Shown: piece by piece, positions 1 to 9,780 of the stretch
How the letters are laid out: each line of letters starts with the position of its first letter
How positions within the stretch are numbered: position 1 is the stretch's first letter
NCBI RefSeq assembly: GCF_907165205.1
Contig: NC_058193.1
Coordinates: 10,833,544 to 10,897,543, forward strand
Length of the DNA: 64,000 nucleotides
Reading direction: 5' to 3'
Source: Coccinella septempunctata
Taxonomy: Eukaryota > Arthropoda > Insecta > Coleoptera > Coccinellidae
The notes under the pieces: model-generated
What the model saw: the letters and a program-made list of their open reading frames with translations, nothing else
Told to the model about the DNA's origin: nothing
The model's database searches: none
Translations under genes and position numbers: made by a program

Positions 1-62
1 TCAGCTGCTACAAATTCTATCAAACGCATGGCCTCTTCTTTAGTCATTGGTTTTGATTTAGG
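1..62 (-). CDS. Possible coding exon running off the left edge
   Basis: On the minus strand a T-rich tract ending in CAG (complement of 63-65) looks like a splice acceptor. It is followed by an open frame of about 20 codons reading PKSKPMTKEEAMRLIEFVAA up to the window edge. The composition resembles a helical protein segment and is not seen in any element here. This is the only candidate for host coding sequence. It is too short to assign to a family and an open stretch of this size can arise by chance. Confidence 0.22.
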
Positions 63-63
63 C

Positions 64-461
64 TGAAAAAATCATTGCCTTCAGAACTTGAAATTTATGA
101 AAGATGAATATCGATAACAACGGTGCTTTTATTTGAAAGTACTCACGGTTGAGGAATTCGTTTTCAAGTATTGCGTGGTTGAGAATCTCGATCAACAATT
201 ATTGTGATGTATTTATTGCCGTATGCACCTTTCATTGAACGACGTTCAAGCATAGAATCTCTTTGGGATAAAAAGGCATTAAGGAATTAAGCTCGTTTAA
301 TGAAACGGTACATACGGGTATGTAGTCATACACACACGATTAACCTTTTATACATAATATTCAAATATTTACAATTTCTAGTTTCTAACACACTCCAATA
401 TTTCAAACGCTAGAAATGAATTATTGATGTGAGGTCTTATATTAGTGTTCTGTGGTCTGAG
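64..461. other. AT-rich non-coding stretch
   Basis: No coding frame, RNA gene or repeat was recognised here. It ends at the duplicated 9-mer ATAGATTCC (462-470) that borders the transposon at 471. Confidence 0.5.
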
Positions 462-470
462 ATAGATTCC

Positions 471-2915
471 CAAGGAGATATAGGAAAGGAGGCGCAAGTG
501 GAGATCGGAAATACTCGGCTGCGTCCAATGACGTCACACTAGCGCGCATTGGCGTAGATAGTATAGAAATTTCACAATGTAAGCAGACGAAATTGAAGGT
601 TAGAGGTTAGATGTACATTTTCAAGCAGAATGATGTGATCCGTAGAGAAAACGTTGGTTTTTACCATATTGTATCAGAAACTTCTACATCCGGATTTATC
701 AAACCTAATTTATCACTATAATATCTGATACAGTTTACGAGAACAGTTAGTGCAGACATTTAAAATTTGAAGTACACCAACAGCAATATACCTAGTTCTG
801 AAGTTCAGTACTGAAGGCATATGATTATCTGACCTATATATAACTGTGGAAAAAATGCAGTAGGACAACTAAAACTGCTTGATAATATAAGAGTTTACTT
901 GAGTAAGTATCATGATATAGAAAAGACAGATGAGTAAAGATGAACTTCCAGGAAATATGTGAGAAAACCGTATAAGTATAAACTATGTCTAATTGATGAA
1001 CAAGTACGATAGTGGAAAGCAATTCAGTTTTTCGTGATACATTTAGTATCTATTATTTCAATTCTCAACTCAGAAAGGCTGGGTATATAAAATAATTTTT
1101 CATTATTGCATGTGCTCCTTAATAACTTTTCTCGTAACATAATCAGTTTCCATTGAAATGTTCAACACATATAACCTAGAAAATTCAGCAAAAGAAAATA
1201 CGTAGTTGGTGTATATTTCAACAATTAACTTGAGGCACATCAAATACCCGCATGTAGTTAGTAAAATAAGGAGACTATAGAGGAGGAAACAATGCTAGTA
1301 TGCAATGGTTCATCAACATAAGCCTGTTCTCTTGTTAAAGTTTTTCAAGGATGTTTTCTCTTCGTTAAAATAACGTGGTCATATTGGTCCTTGTTCTTCT
1401 TCAACAGATTAGTAGAAAATTTCTTCCAATTAATTTTTGTTTTTAGGTATATTGTTTCCGGATAAGAGGTTTCATTCCAGGTACTGCAGGAAAACACTAT
1501 CCTATAATGGTTAACTGTTATTGGAACTTCTAAGAGATGTGTCTTGACTAGAAGTTTAGTAGGAAAGTGCCATTAATGAGCTTTGTGAGAGAAATAGAAC
1601 GGTGCAGTCATTATTTAAATCAATATGGATAGGTATGTTAAGAAGGAAAAATTTATCATATGGTTCAGTTCTATAAGTTGGTTCGATAGAGTGAAACCAA
1701 TGTCGTAATGAACACCTATAGAAAAAAACTGTAGTAGCTTAATGATTCCTGACAACACAGAAGCTTATCATTAAAAGGGTTAGTTAAAAGAGATTACTGA
1801 AATGAATATGAACCAATGTAACTATACCATCGATCCCAATTGTAGCTTCTCATTAATGTTCAATAACAGTATCTTTTCATACATGTTCTATAAGTAATTA
1901 GCAGTCCCGTGTTTCAATATTGCCTTGAAATATGCTGTCATAATATAGGTCAAAATATTTAAAATGTAGTATTATTTTTTGGTATACCTATACCTTAAAC
2001 TAACATATAAAATATTCTCTCTACTGATATATCTTGAACCGAGATGAATGAGAAATACTCAACGATCATCCTATATCATTCAAATGGGAATTATTAGCTC
2101 ACTAATCAAAAATATATTGATATAATGACAATAATGAAATTGAATATAGAATGTATAGCCTAAGCGTCCAAAGCAGATAAGACAAATTTCAATATGAGAA
2201 TGGATCGTTATAAATCAAAATGAAAAAATGCTGAAAAAGGTGGAGAAGGGAGCATTGAAGTCAAACGGGGCGAAATAATATGCATATGTGGGATCCAAAG
2301 AAAAAATGTATTTCATGATGGAAGCAAAAAACAGGAATTAATTATTTTGTGCATATTGTTGCTAATGTGTCAGTGCAAAGAGAGATCCCTTGTCCCTTCG
2401 GCTTTTTAATTAGCATATTGAAATATTTGACATGAATAACTTTTCTCAGATTCAGAAAACAACTCAGCAAATCTTTCTGATAATCAATTTTATTGTTAAT
2501 TTTTGTCACTAGTCCTTTTTAATATTTTCAGCTTGTCGATATCTCTATCAATAGGGATTTTTCGTTCAAAATATCTAAATCAACCTTTGAATCCTGGATC
2601 TTCTATTGCAGACCTGAAAAATATTGCACGTGATAAATTGAATAATTATTAATTATAGACTGAACATTCAATTTTCAGCATTTTCTACATTGACAAACTT
2701 ATTTATATAGTACCAATAACTTTTAAAAGTCTTCTCAGCAATCACTAATGACGAAGTTAATCTTCCCTAACTATTATACTGATCAATTTACGTCGTTAAG
2801 CTACGCCACTGCTAAAGACACCAGTTCTATCAATTTAGGTTGACATAAGCGTCCAATGACGTCATAATTTTCCCGACGAACTGGTGACCTGCGCCTCCTT
2901 TCCTATATCTCCTTG
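471..2915. mobile_element. Non-autonomous TIR DNA transposon with 9-bp TSD
   Basis: The left end (471-496) is an exact inverted copy of the right end (2890-2915): 26 bp, beginning CAAGGAGATATAGG. The nine bases before the element (462-470, ATAGATTCC) are repeated exactly after it (2916-2924), so the boundaries are defined to the base. The 2.4-kb interior is AT-rich and has no transposase-like frame. A 16-bp direct repeat containing ATGACGTCA occurs just inside both ends (521-536 and 2849-2864). A 9-bp duplication is usual for Mutator-like elements and is seen in Merlin; P elements normally make 8 bp. The superfamily cannot be settled without a transposase. Confidence 0.78.
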
Positions 2916-3117
2916 ATAGATTCCTATCTATCCTTGCCTTGGGATAGATAACGTCAAACCATAATTGTGAAATGCAAACCATAGATAGATAACTACAAGG
3001 AAAGATAGGCAGACAAACTGGAGATAGCGATCTATCCCTTATCTTGGATAGGTTATTGAAAACGGCCGTAAATTGAGTTACGGATTGACAGTTTTTTATT
3101 CATGTCTTGATTCTGTC

Positions 3118-3733
3118 GAAAATATAGGTTGTAGAAAATGCAGAATTCGTGCTGTCGCTTTGTTTTAGGTTTGAGAAAGTACGATGGGGAGGGGGTAAGC
3201 AGTGGAATAAATAGGTTGGAGTGGCTCAGGGTTGAAAATGTTTTCCGGCTTCATCTGACCATTTTGGTACATCGTATTTTGGGTACGGGTATTCCTCCCT
3301 ATTCGAGAGCCAAGTTGGTGTGCAGACGGGATGTTCACGATGTGGCTATAAGGCATGGGGGGAGGCTTATGCTGCCTCGATTTGGTTCAGCTATGTTTCA
3401 GCGTTCTTTCATCTTCAGTGCGCTCAAGTTGCACAACAAACTTCTAATTTCGCATGAAACAATTTCTAGCACATCATTAAAAAAAAGAAATGAAGATGAA
3501 GCTGCTTGTGAACCAGTATTAGCTATGAAGTTGTTTTTTTTTTTTCTTTTTTCTGGTACACATGTCATTTTCAGGTTATTGTATATTTCGTAATTTTTAT
3601 TCTTTCTGTGATTTTTCATTTTTTCATTTGTGTTTTTTTTTAACTTATCAGGGGTTGAGTGGAGTAGCTCATGCTAGACTTTGCCTCAAGTGTATTTTTG
3701 TTTATTCTTCCCAAATAAAGACACTATCATCAT
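3118..3733 (+). pseudogene. 3' end of a non-LTR retrotransposon (RT C-terminal region)
   Basis: The frame from about 3138 reads QNSCCRFVLGLRKYDGEG, then LEWLRVENVFRLHL and a segment ending in LHNKLL. This is the familiar tail downstream of the reverse transcriptase in Jockey/CR1-type LINEs, where a QN..C.RF..GLRKYD motif precedes an LGWL segment. The catalytic RT core is absent, so this is a 5'-truncated copy. Downstream lies an AATAAA at 3713-3718 and a short ATC-rich end meeting the next element at 3734. In-frame poly-lysine/phenylalanine past residue 115 suggests the frame there is meaningless. Confidence 0.7.
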
Positions 3734-3794
3734 GACTTTAGCCTTGCGGCTTTCACACTCCTCTCCAGAGGAAAAATCACTTATCCAAGATATC

Positions 3795-4947
3795 TCAGAT
3801 ATCAAAAGGATTAAGCTCTGTTGGAGCACTTTCCCGGTTTGCGGGCTCGTGGTGGTGGTCGGGTTCGGGCCGCTCCTCGGCTTCTTGCTGTCGGTTGGAT
3901 TCCTGATCCACCCGCACCTGTCGGAGCAGACGGTGTTCCTCTGTATTCCCCATGCACTTGAGTACAGTTCTCGCCGTTCCGAGCAGTACCGCCTTCTGCA
4001 TGACTTTATAAATATTTTCGTCCAACTGAAATTTCCTCAAGTTCTCTAGTAGTTTCTTCGGTATCAGGCCTGTAGATGAAATGACAATAGGGATGGTCTT
4101 TATATCTTTCAGATTCCACTGTCTTCTGGTTTGTTCCTCGAGATCTCTGTATTTTGAAATTTTTTCAGTGTGCCTATCTAGACGATTGTTATTATTTGAA
4201 ATTGCCAAGTCGATAAATAGTGCTCTGTCCTCATCCTTATTGAGCAATATGGGGTCTGGTCCATTGTGGGTTATTTTCCGGTCTGTGAGAACCGTGCGAT
4301 CCCAGTAGAGCTTGTGATGTTCATTTTCCAATACAGCATCCGGATGGTAATTGTAAAAAGAAATCTTTTTCGAACTTAGAAGTTGGTCTTTTAGTGCCAA
4401 TTCTTGATGAAGAATCTTGGCAAGAGCATCATGTCTATTTTTACATTGCGTACCCGGGAACTTCTGACATCACCCGGTGATGTGCTGGATAGTTTTATGT
4501 GTCGCACAGCCACAACGACAGCTATCGTCCGCCATGAGGCATCCTTGGCGATATATTTCATGTAATTTCTTTTAAGAATCACCTGAACCTGGATGGCGAG
4601 CATGAAGCCCTCTGTCTCAGGAAACAAGCTTCCGGAAGTCAACCAGTAGTTCGACGCAGATATGTCGACGTAATCATGGTTAACCTCATTTCATTTCATT
4701 TCATCATTTCATTCATTTCATCATTTCATTCATTTCATTTCATTTCATTTCCATGCAAAGGTTTGCCAATCAGTTTCTGCATTTTACTTTCAGCAGAGTG
4801 TTCGACGGTTTCCAAGTGATCCTGTTGTAGCTTCAACGGTGTAGAGCTATTAGCAATACAAACTACTCGATGGAGTTCTGACGAAGCAGCCTTGCTCAAG
4901 AAATATTTTCGAAGTCCTTCAATTTCCTGGGACATACGGTTGGACAA
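3795..4947 (-). pseudogene. C-terminal zinc finger and restriction-like endonuclease domain, copy 1
   Basis: The frame 4400-3795 (201 codons) carries PDPILLNKDEDRALFIDLAI, which matches the R/K-PD-X12-14-D core of the endonuclease of R2/R4-type LINEs, although here the residue before PD is glycine (GPD) where copies 3 and 4 have RPD. It is followed by QTRRQWNLKDIKTIPIVIS and AVLLGTARTV, also typical. The upstream CCHC zinc finger region (4642-4391 and 4947-4735) is frameshifted. In living relatives this domain nicks the target DNA to prime reverse transcription. The frame breaks and the altered residue argue against function. Confidence 0.75.
4687..4751. repeat. (ATTTC)n microsatellite inside copy 1
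   Basis: A run of CATTT/ATTTC units with occasional CATC interruptions lies between GTTAACCT and CCATGCAAAGG. Copies 2 and 3 have only a short CGTTCTGGTGCCTT-like sequence at the equivalent place (about 10680 and 12175), so the array arose in this copy. Confidence 0.8.
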
Positions 4948-5028
4948 ATCAACAATTCCTCTACCCCCAAGATATCGTGGCAGCTCTGTCTGTACTATTG
5001 AGCTTTTGAGGTGATGTTTATTGTGTTT

Positions 5029-7164
5029 CAGGCCCGGATCTAGGGGGGGGCAAGCGGGGCGCTTGCCCCGGGCGTCAGCTTAAGGGGGCGCCAAAATCAA
5101 CCAGAGGTTGAAATTTTTTTTAGTTTCTCAGGAAAAATTTATTTCCTAGAGCTAAAATCGAAACTGTAGAATGGAAACATTATAAACCATCACTATGCCA
5201 AAAATTTTCAAAATCAACGAGGGATGGATCAATTAACTGTATATGTATTAATCAGTCATCTAGGAATGACCCCCACACTTGGGTGAAATAGGTTGAAAGA
5301 TGGGATATGTCTACAATGTGTCGCAAGCATAGAGCCAGTAATTTCTTTGCCTGGGGAATTACCGACTCATCCCCATTTCATCTGGAACTAAGGGCCAAAA
5401 TTTCCGATTTTTTATGGACCATAACTTAAAAACTAATCCTTTCAGCAAAATTCTGTTCGCATATTCATAATCTACGCCCTCGATTTAGTAAATACAACAA
5501 TATTGGTGGAAATTGTAGAGATCGAAAACTTTTCAAATTTTCCATACTGTATGGATTTTTTGAAAAATATTTTTGGTCTCCGATCAAATCCAAATTCGCC
5601 CTCGTACGAGGGCGTAGAACACGAATATGCAAACAGATATTTTTTAAAAATTAAGTTTTCGAGTTATGGTCGATGGAAAATTGGAAATTTTGGACCTTCG
5701 CGGAAAAAATTATAAAATCTAAACTGTTAGCGGTAGATGAATGAAGTGTGGTTTTTTCTATTCGCAAAGAACCAATCTATCACAAAAAAATCAGCATATG
5801 ACTAGTGCTTTTTTTCTGGCTGCTACACCTCCTCAATGTTGACCAATTTCTTCGAAATTTTGCACTTAAAGTGATTTATTTCTCAAAATACTGATCCTAC
5901 AAAAAATCAAATTGCATATTTGTGATCTACGACCTCGAATCAATAAGTAATATGATTCGGGTCGATATACAGGGTGTTCCTAAATTGAACGTACAAACGA
6001 AAAGGGGAGATTCCTTAAGTGAGTTTAAGAAAAAAAAGTCCCATAAACATGGGGTCGCAAACGTTTCGTTTTCGAGATACAGAGTGTTGAAGTTTGAATT
6101 TTTTTCAAGTTTTTTTCTCATAGTATCTACACTTCACAAGATATTCAACTGAAATTTGGCATAGATATTACATTTTAGAGTTCTCACCACGTTCAATAAT
6201 TTGATGTGTCAAAACTGGCACTGAATTCATTCACCACAGATTACAAACTGGCCTTCCTATCATAGGAGAATTTCGAGAGAATCGTTAAAAATTTTTTTTC
6301 TCGAAATCGTTGGTAGATACGACCAAACTACAAGAGACCGAAAAGTTTAGTATAAGAACAAAGCTTCTTTTTACATTTTTTCAAATTAACAGTTGCTCAC
6401 CAAAAAAAAGTTCTGCAGAAGAACAGGTGGCAGTGTTCCAGAAAAAATATCAGATCTTCTATCGAAATTGCCATGTCACGTGGTGAGAAACTCTAAAATG
6501 TAATATCTATGCCAAATTTCAGTTGAATATCTTGTGAAGTGTAGATACTATGAGAAAAAAACTTGAAAAAAATTCAAACTTCAACACTCTGTATCTCGAG
6601 AACGAAACGTTTGCGACCCCATGTTTATGGGACTTTTTTTTCCTAAACTCACTTAAGGAATCTCCCCTTTTCATTTGTACGTTCAATTTAGGAACATCCT
6701 GTATGTCGCTGAAAAAATTAATTTTCGTTCGGAATAATTTTGTTCGTAAAGCACGGGTAAAAACGATAGGTGAGCGAGGGTTGCAAACGACATTCTTGTA
6801 AAAACAAACTTTTTTATTTTTCGAGCGATTTCAACCCAAGTCATTTTTTCTTCTAATTCGTGGTCGAAGATTACGAATAAGCAATTAGATTTTTCCTAAG
6901 ATGACTACTTTGGGAAAAAAATAACTTTTAATGGAACAAATAAAATAAAAAAAATAAGAGTTATTTTTTTCCTAAAGTACTCATTTTAGGAAAAATCTAA
7001 TTGCATATTCGTAATCAACGACCTCGAATTAGTGAAAAAAAATATCTCGGGTTGAAATCGCGATGACGAATATGCAATTATATGTTGCTTAAGAACCTTA
7101 GAGTGGGGGGGGGCGCCATCATGAATTTTTGCCCCGGTCAGAAAAAATCGTAGATCCGGGCCTG
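5029..7164. mobile_element. Non-autonomous hAT-type element with perfect 8-bp TSD
   Basis: The element starts CAGGCCCGGATCTA at 5029 and ends with the inverted copy TAGATCCGGGCCTG at 7164. TTGTGTTT occurs immediately before (5021-5028) and after (7165-7172). Copy 2 of the host LINE shows the unoccupied site near 10876 with a single such motif. The CAGG start, the G-run and GC-rich hairpin just inside the left end, and the 8-bp duplication are hAT hallmarks. No transposase frame is present in the 2136 bp, so it would depend on a transposase from elsewhere. Internally it repeats a motif close to ACGACCTCGAAT several times and holds a second transposon (5970-6701). Confidence 0.85.
5970..6701. 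mobile_element. Long-TIR MITE, Tc1/mariner type, nested in the hAT element
   Basis: Ends are CAGGGTGTTCCTAAATTG and its inverted copy, flanked by TA on both sides (5968-5969, 6702-6703). The inverted repeats run about 220 bp, so the same 50-odd-residue open frame appears once on each strand (6121-5927 and 6550-6801); it is a mirror image, not a gene. The TA duplication points to the Tc1/mariner superfamily. No transposase is inside. Confidence 0.82.
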
Positions 7165-7172
7165 TTGTGTTT

Positions 7173-8400
7173 AGTCAGCATCGTCCTTATTTTTCTCTGT
7201 GAAGCTGCTAAATTGGTGGTCGTCCAAGAGATGATTCCAAATGAATAGCTCAGCGCCAAGCAAGTGTAGGGGTTAATCGCTTTTATCAGATTCTTGCTGT
7301 TAAGACCAGTTTTCATTATCCTTCAATCTTCGGGTGAACTCCTCCGTTAATTCTTTCTCTGATTGATTTTTCTTGCCTGTTTTATGCCTAGATACTTGTA
7401 TGTGTCTCCTTCTTTTAATGCTTGAATTTCTGCCCCATCCTTGAGTGTGAACGTACCAGCTTCTATTTTCTCTCTCGTTATGTTCAGCAGTCGACATTTT
7501 TCTAATCCAAACTTCATTGTGATGTCTTCCGAGAATCCTTCCAACATATTCAGCATCTGTTGCATTCGTTTTTGGTAGATGCGAAGAGTTTCAAATCTTC
7601 CATGTAAAGGAAATGATTCAGTTTCATCATAACTCTACTGCCGCTCTCGATGGAAAATCCGAAGTCCGTAGAATTCAATCTATGAGACAAGGGATTCAGG
7701 GCCATGCAGAACCACAGAGGGCTCAGCGAGTCTCCTTGGAAAATTACGTGTCTTATTGAAATAGGTCCTGTTGTAATGGAGCAATCTGCTGCTTTCATTC
7801 GAAGACTAGCACGCCAGGTTGACATGGCGTTTTCCAGGAACTTAACAATATTGGGATCCACCTTGTAAATCTTCAAAATCGTCGAGAGCCATTCCTGAGG
7901 TATAGAATCGAATGCTTTTTTGTAGTCTATGTACGCAGGGTGAAGATTCCTCCGCTTGGCGAACGCTTGATTGCAGATAACTGAATCTATTATCAGTTGT
8001 TCTTTGCACCCTCGGCTGTCGTTGGTGCATCCTTTTTGTTGCATGGCGATGATGTTATTTCTTTCGCAATGGTTTTGAATTCGGTTTGAAATGCACGATG
8101 TGTTTAGTTTGTACATCGTTGGAAGACATGTGATTGGTCGATACTAGGATGGGTCTGTTTTTTTCCTTTGGTCGTTAGGTAACAGGTATGTTGTGCCATG
8201 TGTAAGGAATACGGACATTCTTTCAGGATTTTCAATGACATCATTTATTGCGGAGGTCAATTTGTCATGCATGATCCAAAGTTTCTTGATCCAGAAGTTC
8301 AGTAATCCATCAGGCCTAGGTGCTTTCCAGTTGTGTAGTCCTCTGATAGCTGATTTTACTTCTTCAATTGTGATCATGTCATGCTGCATCGGCTCATATT
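7173..8400 (-). pseudogene. Reverse transcriptase domain of Dong/R4-type LINE, copy 1
   Basis: Read leftward: a fragment with GLHNWKAPRPDGLLNFWIKK (8389-8144), then the core frame 8116-7550 with AYIDYKKAFDSIP, IFQGDSLSPLWFCMALNPLS and FLYMEDLKLFA, then the thumb region including KYLGIKQ (7565-7300). The catalytic YMDD box reads YMED, which replaces the first of two metal-binding aspartates. Together with the frameshifts this means no activity is expected. The spacing of RT blocks and the QGDSLSPLWFC wording are characteristic of the R4/Dong group, not R2 itself. Confidence 0.82.
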
Positions 8401-8875
8401 TTATAGCTTCAGACTTTTCATCTTCAATCCATCCGGTATCTCCATTTAACTGAGGTTTCGTTGATAATTGTTCGGTCCAGTATTGTTCAATGGCTTCCTT
8501 TGGTGGTAACTTTTCAGTGACCAGAGTGACCGGTTGAAAGTTTCTTCCGACTTTTCGAATGAATTATTGTGTCTTTTCCGGCTATAATTGCTTTTATATC
8601 TCCTCGGGCGTTCTGCATACAGACTCAATTTTTGCTTCAGAGTGTCGAGGCAATGGTGAGCTGTAGCATTCTCCGTCTCTCGTTCTGTGTGTGCTGTTTC
8701 TATCCATGATCTCTTTGGCAGCTTTCACAACCTTTCTTCCTCGATTCCCGTTCAAGTACTCCGTCAGTCGTCCAATGTCTCTTCTTAGCCTTTCTATTTT
8801 GTGTTGAAGACGTTTCTGCCAGGCTGGCGCGTGTAATTTGTGTAATTTTGGACCAGAGTTGTTCGTTCGGCGAAT

Positions 8876-9460
8876 TTATGCACCTATAGTTTTCGCTGTC
8901 GTTAGCGCTGCACAGTAAAAAACTAGATGCAGATATTCCAATGAACTTCCGTTTTGTAGGTACACAGGTAAAACGTCCTTATTCAAGATGTCGATTATAA
9001 GTGACAGTTTCTTGGATGTATTGAGTCGTGGAGGTGCTACTCGATGAAGAGGATCTGTTCCTTCCAGTTCGGCAAAGTATCTCCTCATGTCAGAGTCAAC
9101 TTGTCGGTGGAGCTCTCCTCTATCGTTCTGGTGTTCAGGCTTACTTGCGTTGCAAGATGGACATTCAGTATCAGTTTCTTCTACCTGTTCTTGCCCAGGC
9201 ATGTGAATTTCATCAGAGGTGATGGTGTTATTCTCTATTGCTAGCGGACGCTGAAGTTCTCGTTTAATTGCGTCGATTCGGGCTGTTGGTATTAGTTCAT
9301 TTCTCAGAATTACGCGGTACTGGTCTGCCACTCGTTGTTCAGTGACATTGAGATTTGGGTAGGCGTTGCAGAATACCTCATGGAGCCTTTTCCTATAGTT
9401 GTTCGTCTTCTGCCCTAGTCCCGTGATGGAGTTATATATGCGCACAATAGTTTCATTCAT
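8876..9460 (-). pseudogene. N-terminal domain of Dong/R4-type LINE, copy 1
   Basis: A 194-codon frame beginning MNETIVRIYNSITGLGQKT and containing YRKRLHEVF and ELIPTARIDAIKRELQ. This block precedes the RT in Dong/R4-type elements. A cysteine pair (CPSCNA) follows near the middle. It lies upstream of the RT in the same orientation; the frame between them (8870-8400) is broken by several stops. The function of this block is not known to me. Confidence 0.6.
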
Positions 9461-9466
9461 GGACTA

Positions 9467-9655
9467 TCACTGAACGAGCACTGGCTGAATATCCTGCGCA
9501 GCACCTTCAGCGGTTCGAGTCGGCAATTGAATTGGACTCGTTGGTTGCTGTTGTTGCTTTGGAGCTGTAGCTTTTTTTGCAGCAGAAGCCCGGTTCCTCA
9601 ACATCCTGCCACCGACGTCCCGCATGCTGTCATGTCCAGCGCCGGCTCCAGACAT
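9467..9655 (-). pseudogene. 5' end of the Dong/R4-type LINE frame, copy 1
   Basis: A 62-codon basic, glutamine- and alanine-rich frame starting MSGAGAGHDSMRDVGGRMLR. A stop separates it from the next block at 9460, two codons away from being continuous, so it is probably the original N-terminus. Beyond it (to about 9770) is the presumed 5' leader, abutting copy 2 at 9781. Confidence 0.45.
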
Positions 9656-9780
9656 GCCCTGACGAGCTTCTCGTTATCACCATTTTCATGCGTTTGTGCT
9701 CCCCCTTTCTCGGTTTGGGTGAGGGGTAGAGAAATGAGAGCGAAAAAAGCACCCATATGAAGGATGTGAAAGAGAGAGAG

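Larger units (their letters stand above)
3734..9770 (-). mobile_element. Dong/R4-type LINE (restriction-like endonuclease), copy 1
   Basis: The longest of four copies of the same family in this window, read right to left: N-terminal region (9655-8876), reverse transcriptase (about 8400-7173), then zinc finger and PD-(D/E)XK-like endonuclease (4947-3795). The 3' end (GGCTAAAGT on the minus strand) meets an ATC repeat at 3734. A hAT-type element (5029-7164) interrupts it between the RT and endonuclease parts. Many stops and frameshifts make it dead. R2-group elements share the domain order. The MDDLKLFA-type RT motif, altered here, and the association of other copies with TAA repeats favour Dong/R4; this is an inference from motifs. 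Confidence 0.8.

Noticed and set aside
3138..3593. Host gene of 151 codons
   Set aside because: The text is the standard C-terminal tail of a LINE reverse transcriptase and ends in low-complexity lysine/phenylalanine runs.
5927..6801. Two similar open frames (6121-5927 minus and 6550-6801 plus) as a duplicated small gene
   Set aside because: They are the two mirrored TIRs of a MITE; the shared protein text follows from the inverted repeat.
3734..9770. R2 assignment for the LINE with restriction-like endonuclease
   Set aside because: RT wording (QGDSLSPLWFC, M-D/E-DLKLFA) and the TTA/TAA flanks of other copies fit Dong/R4 better, and no 28S rDNA flank is present.
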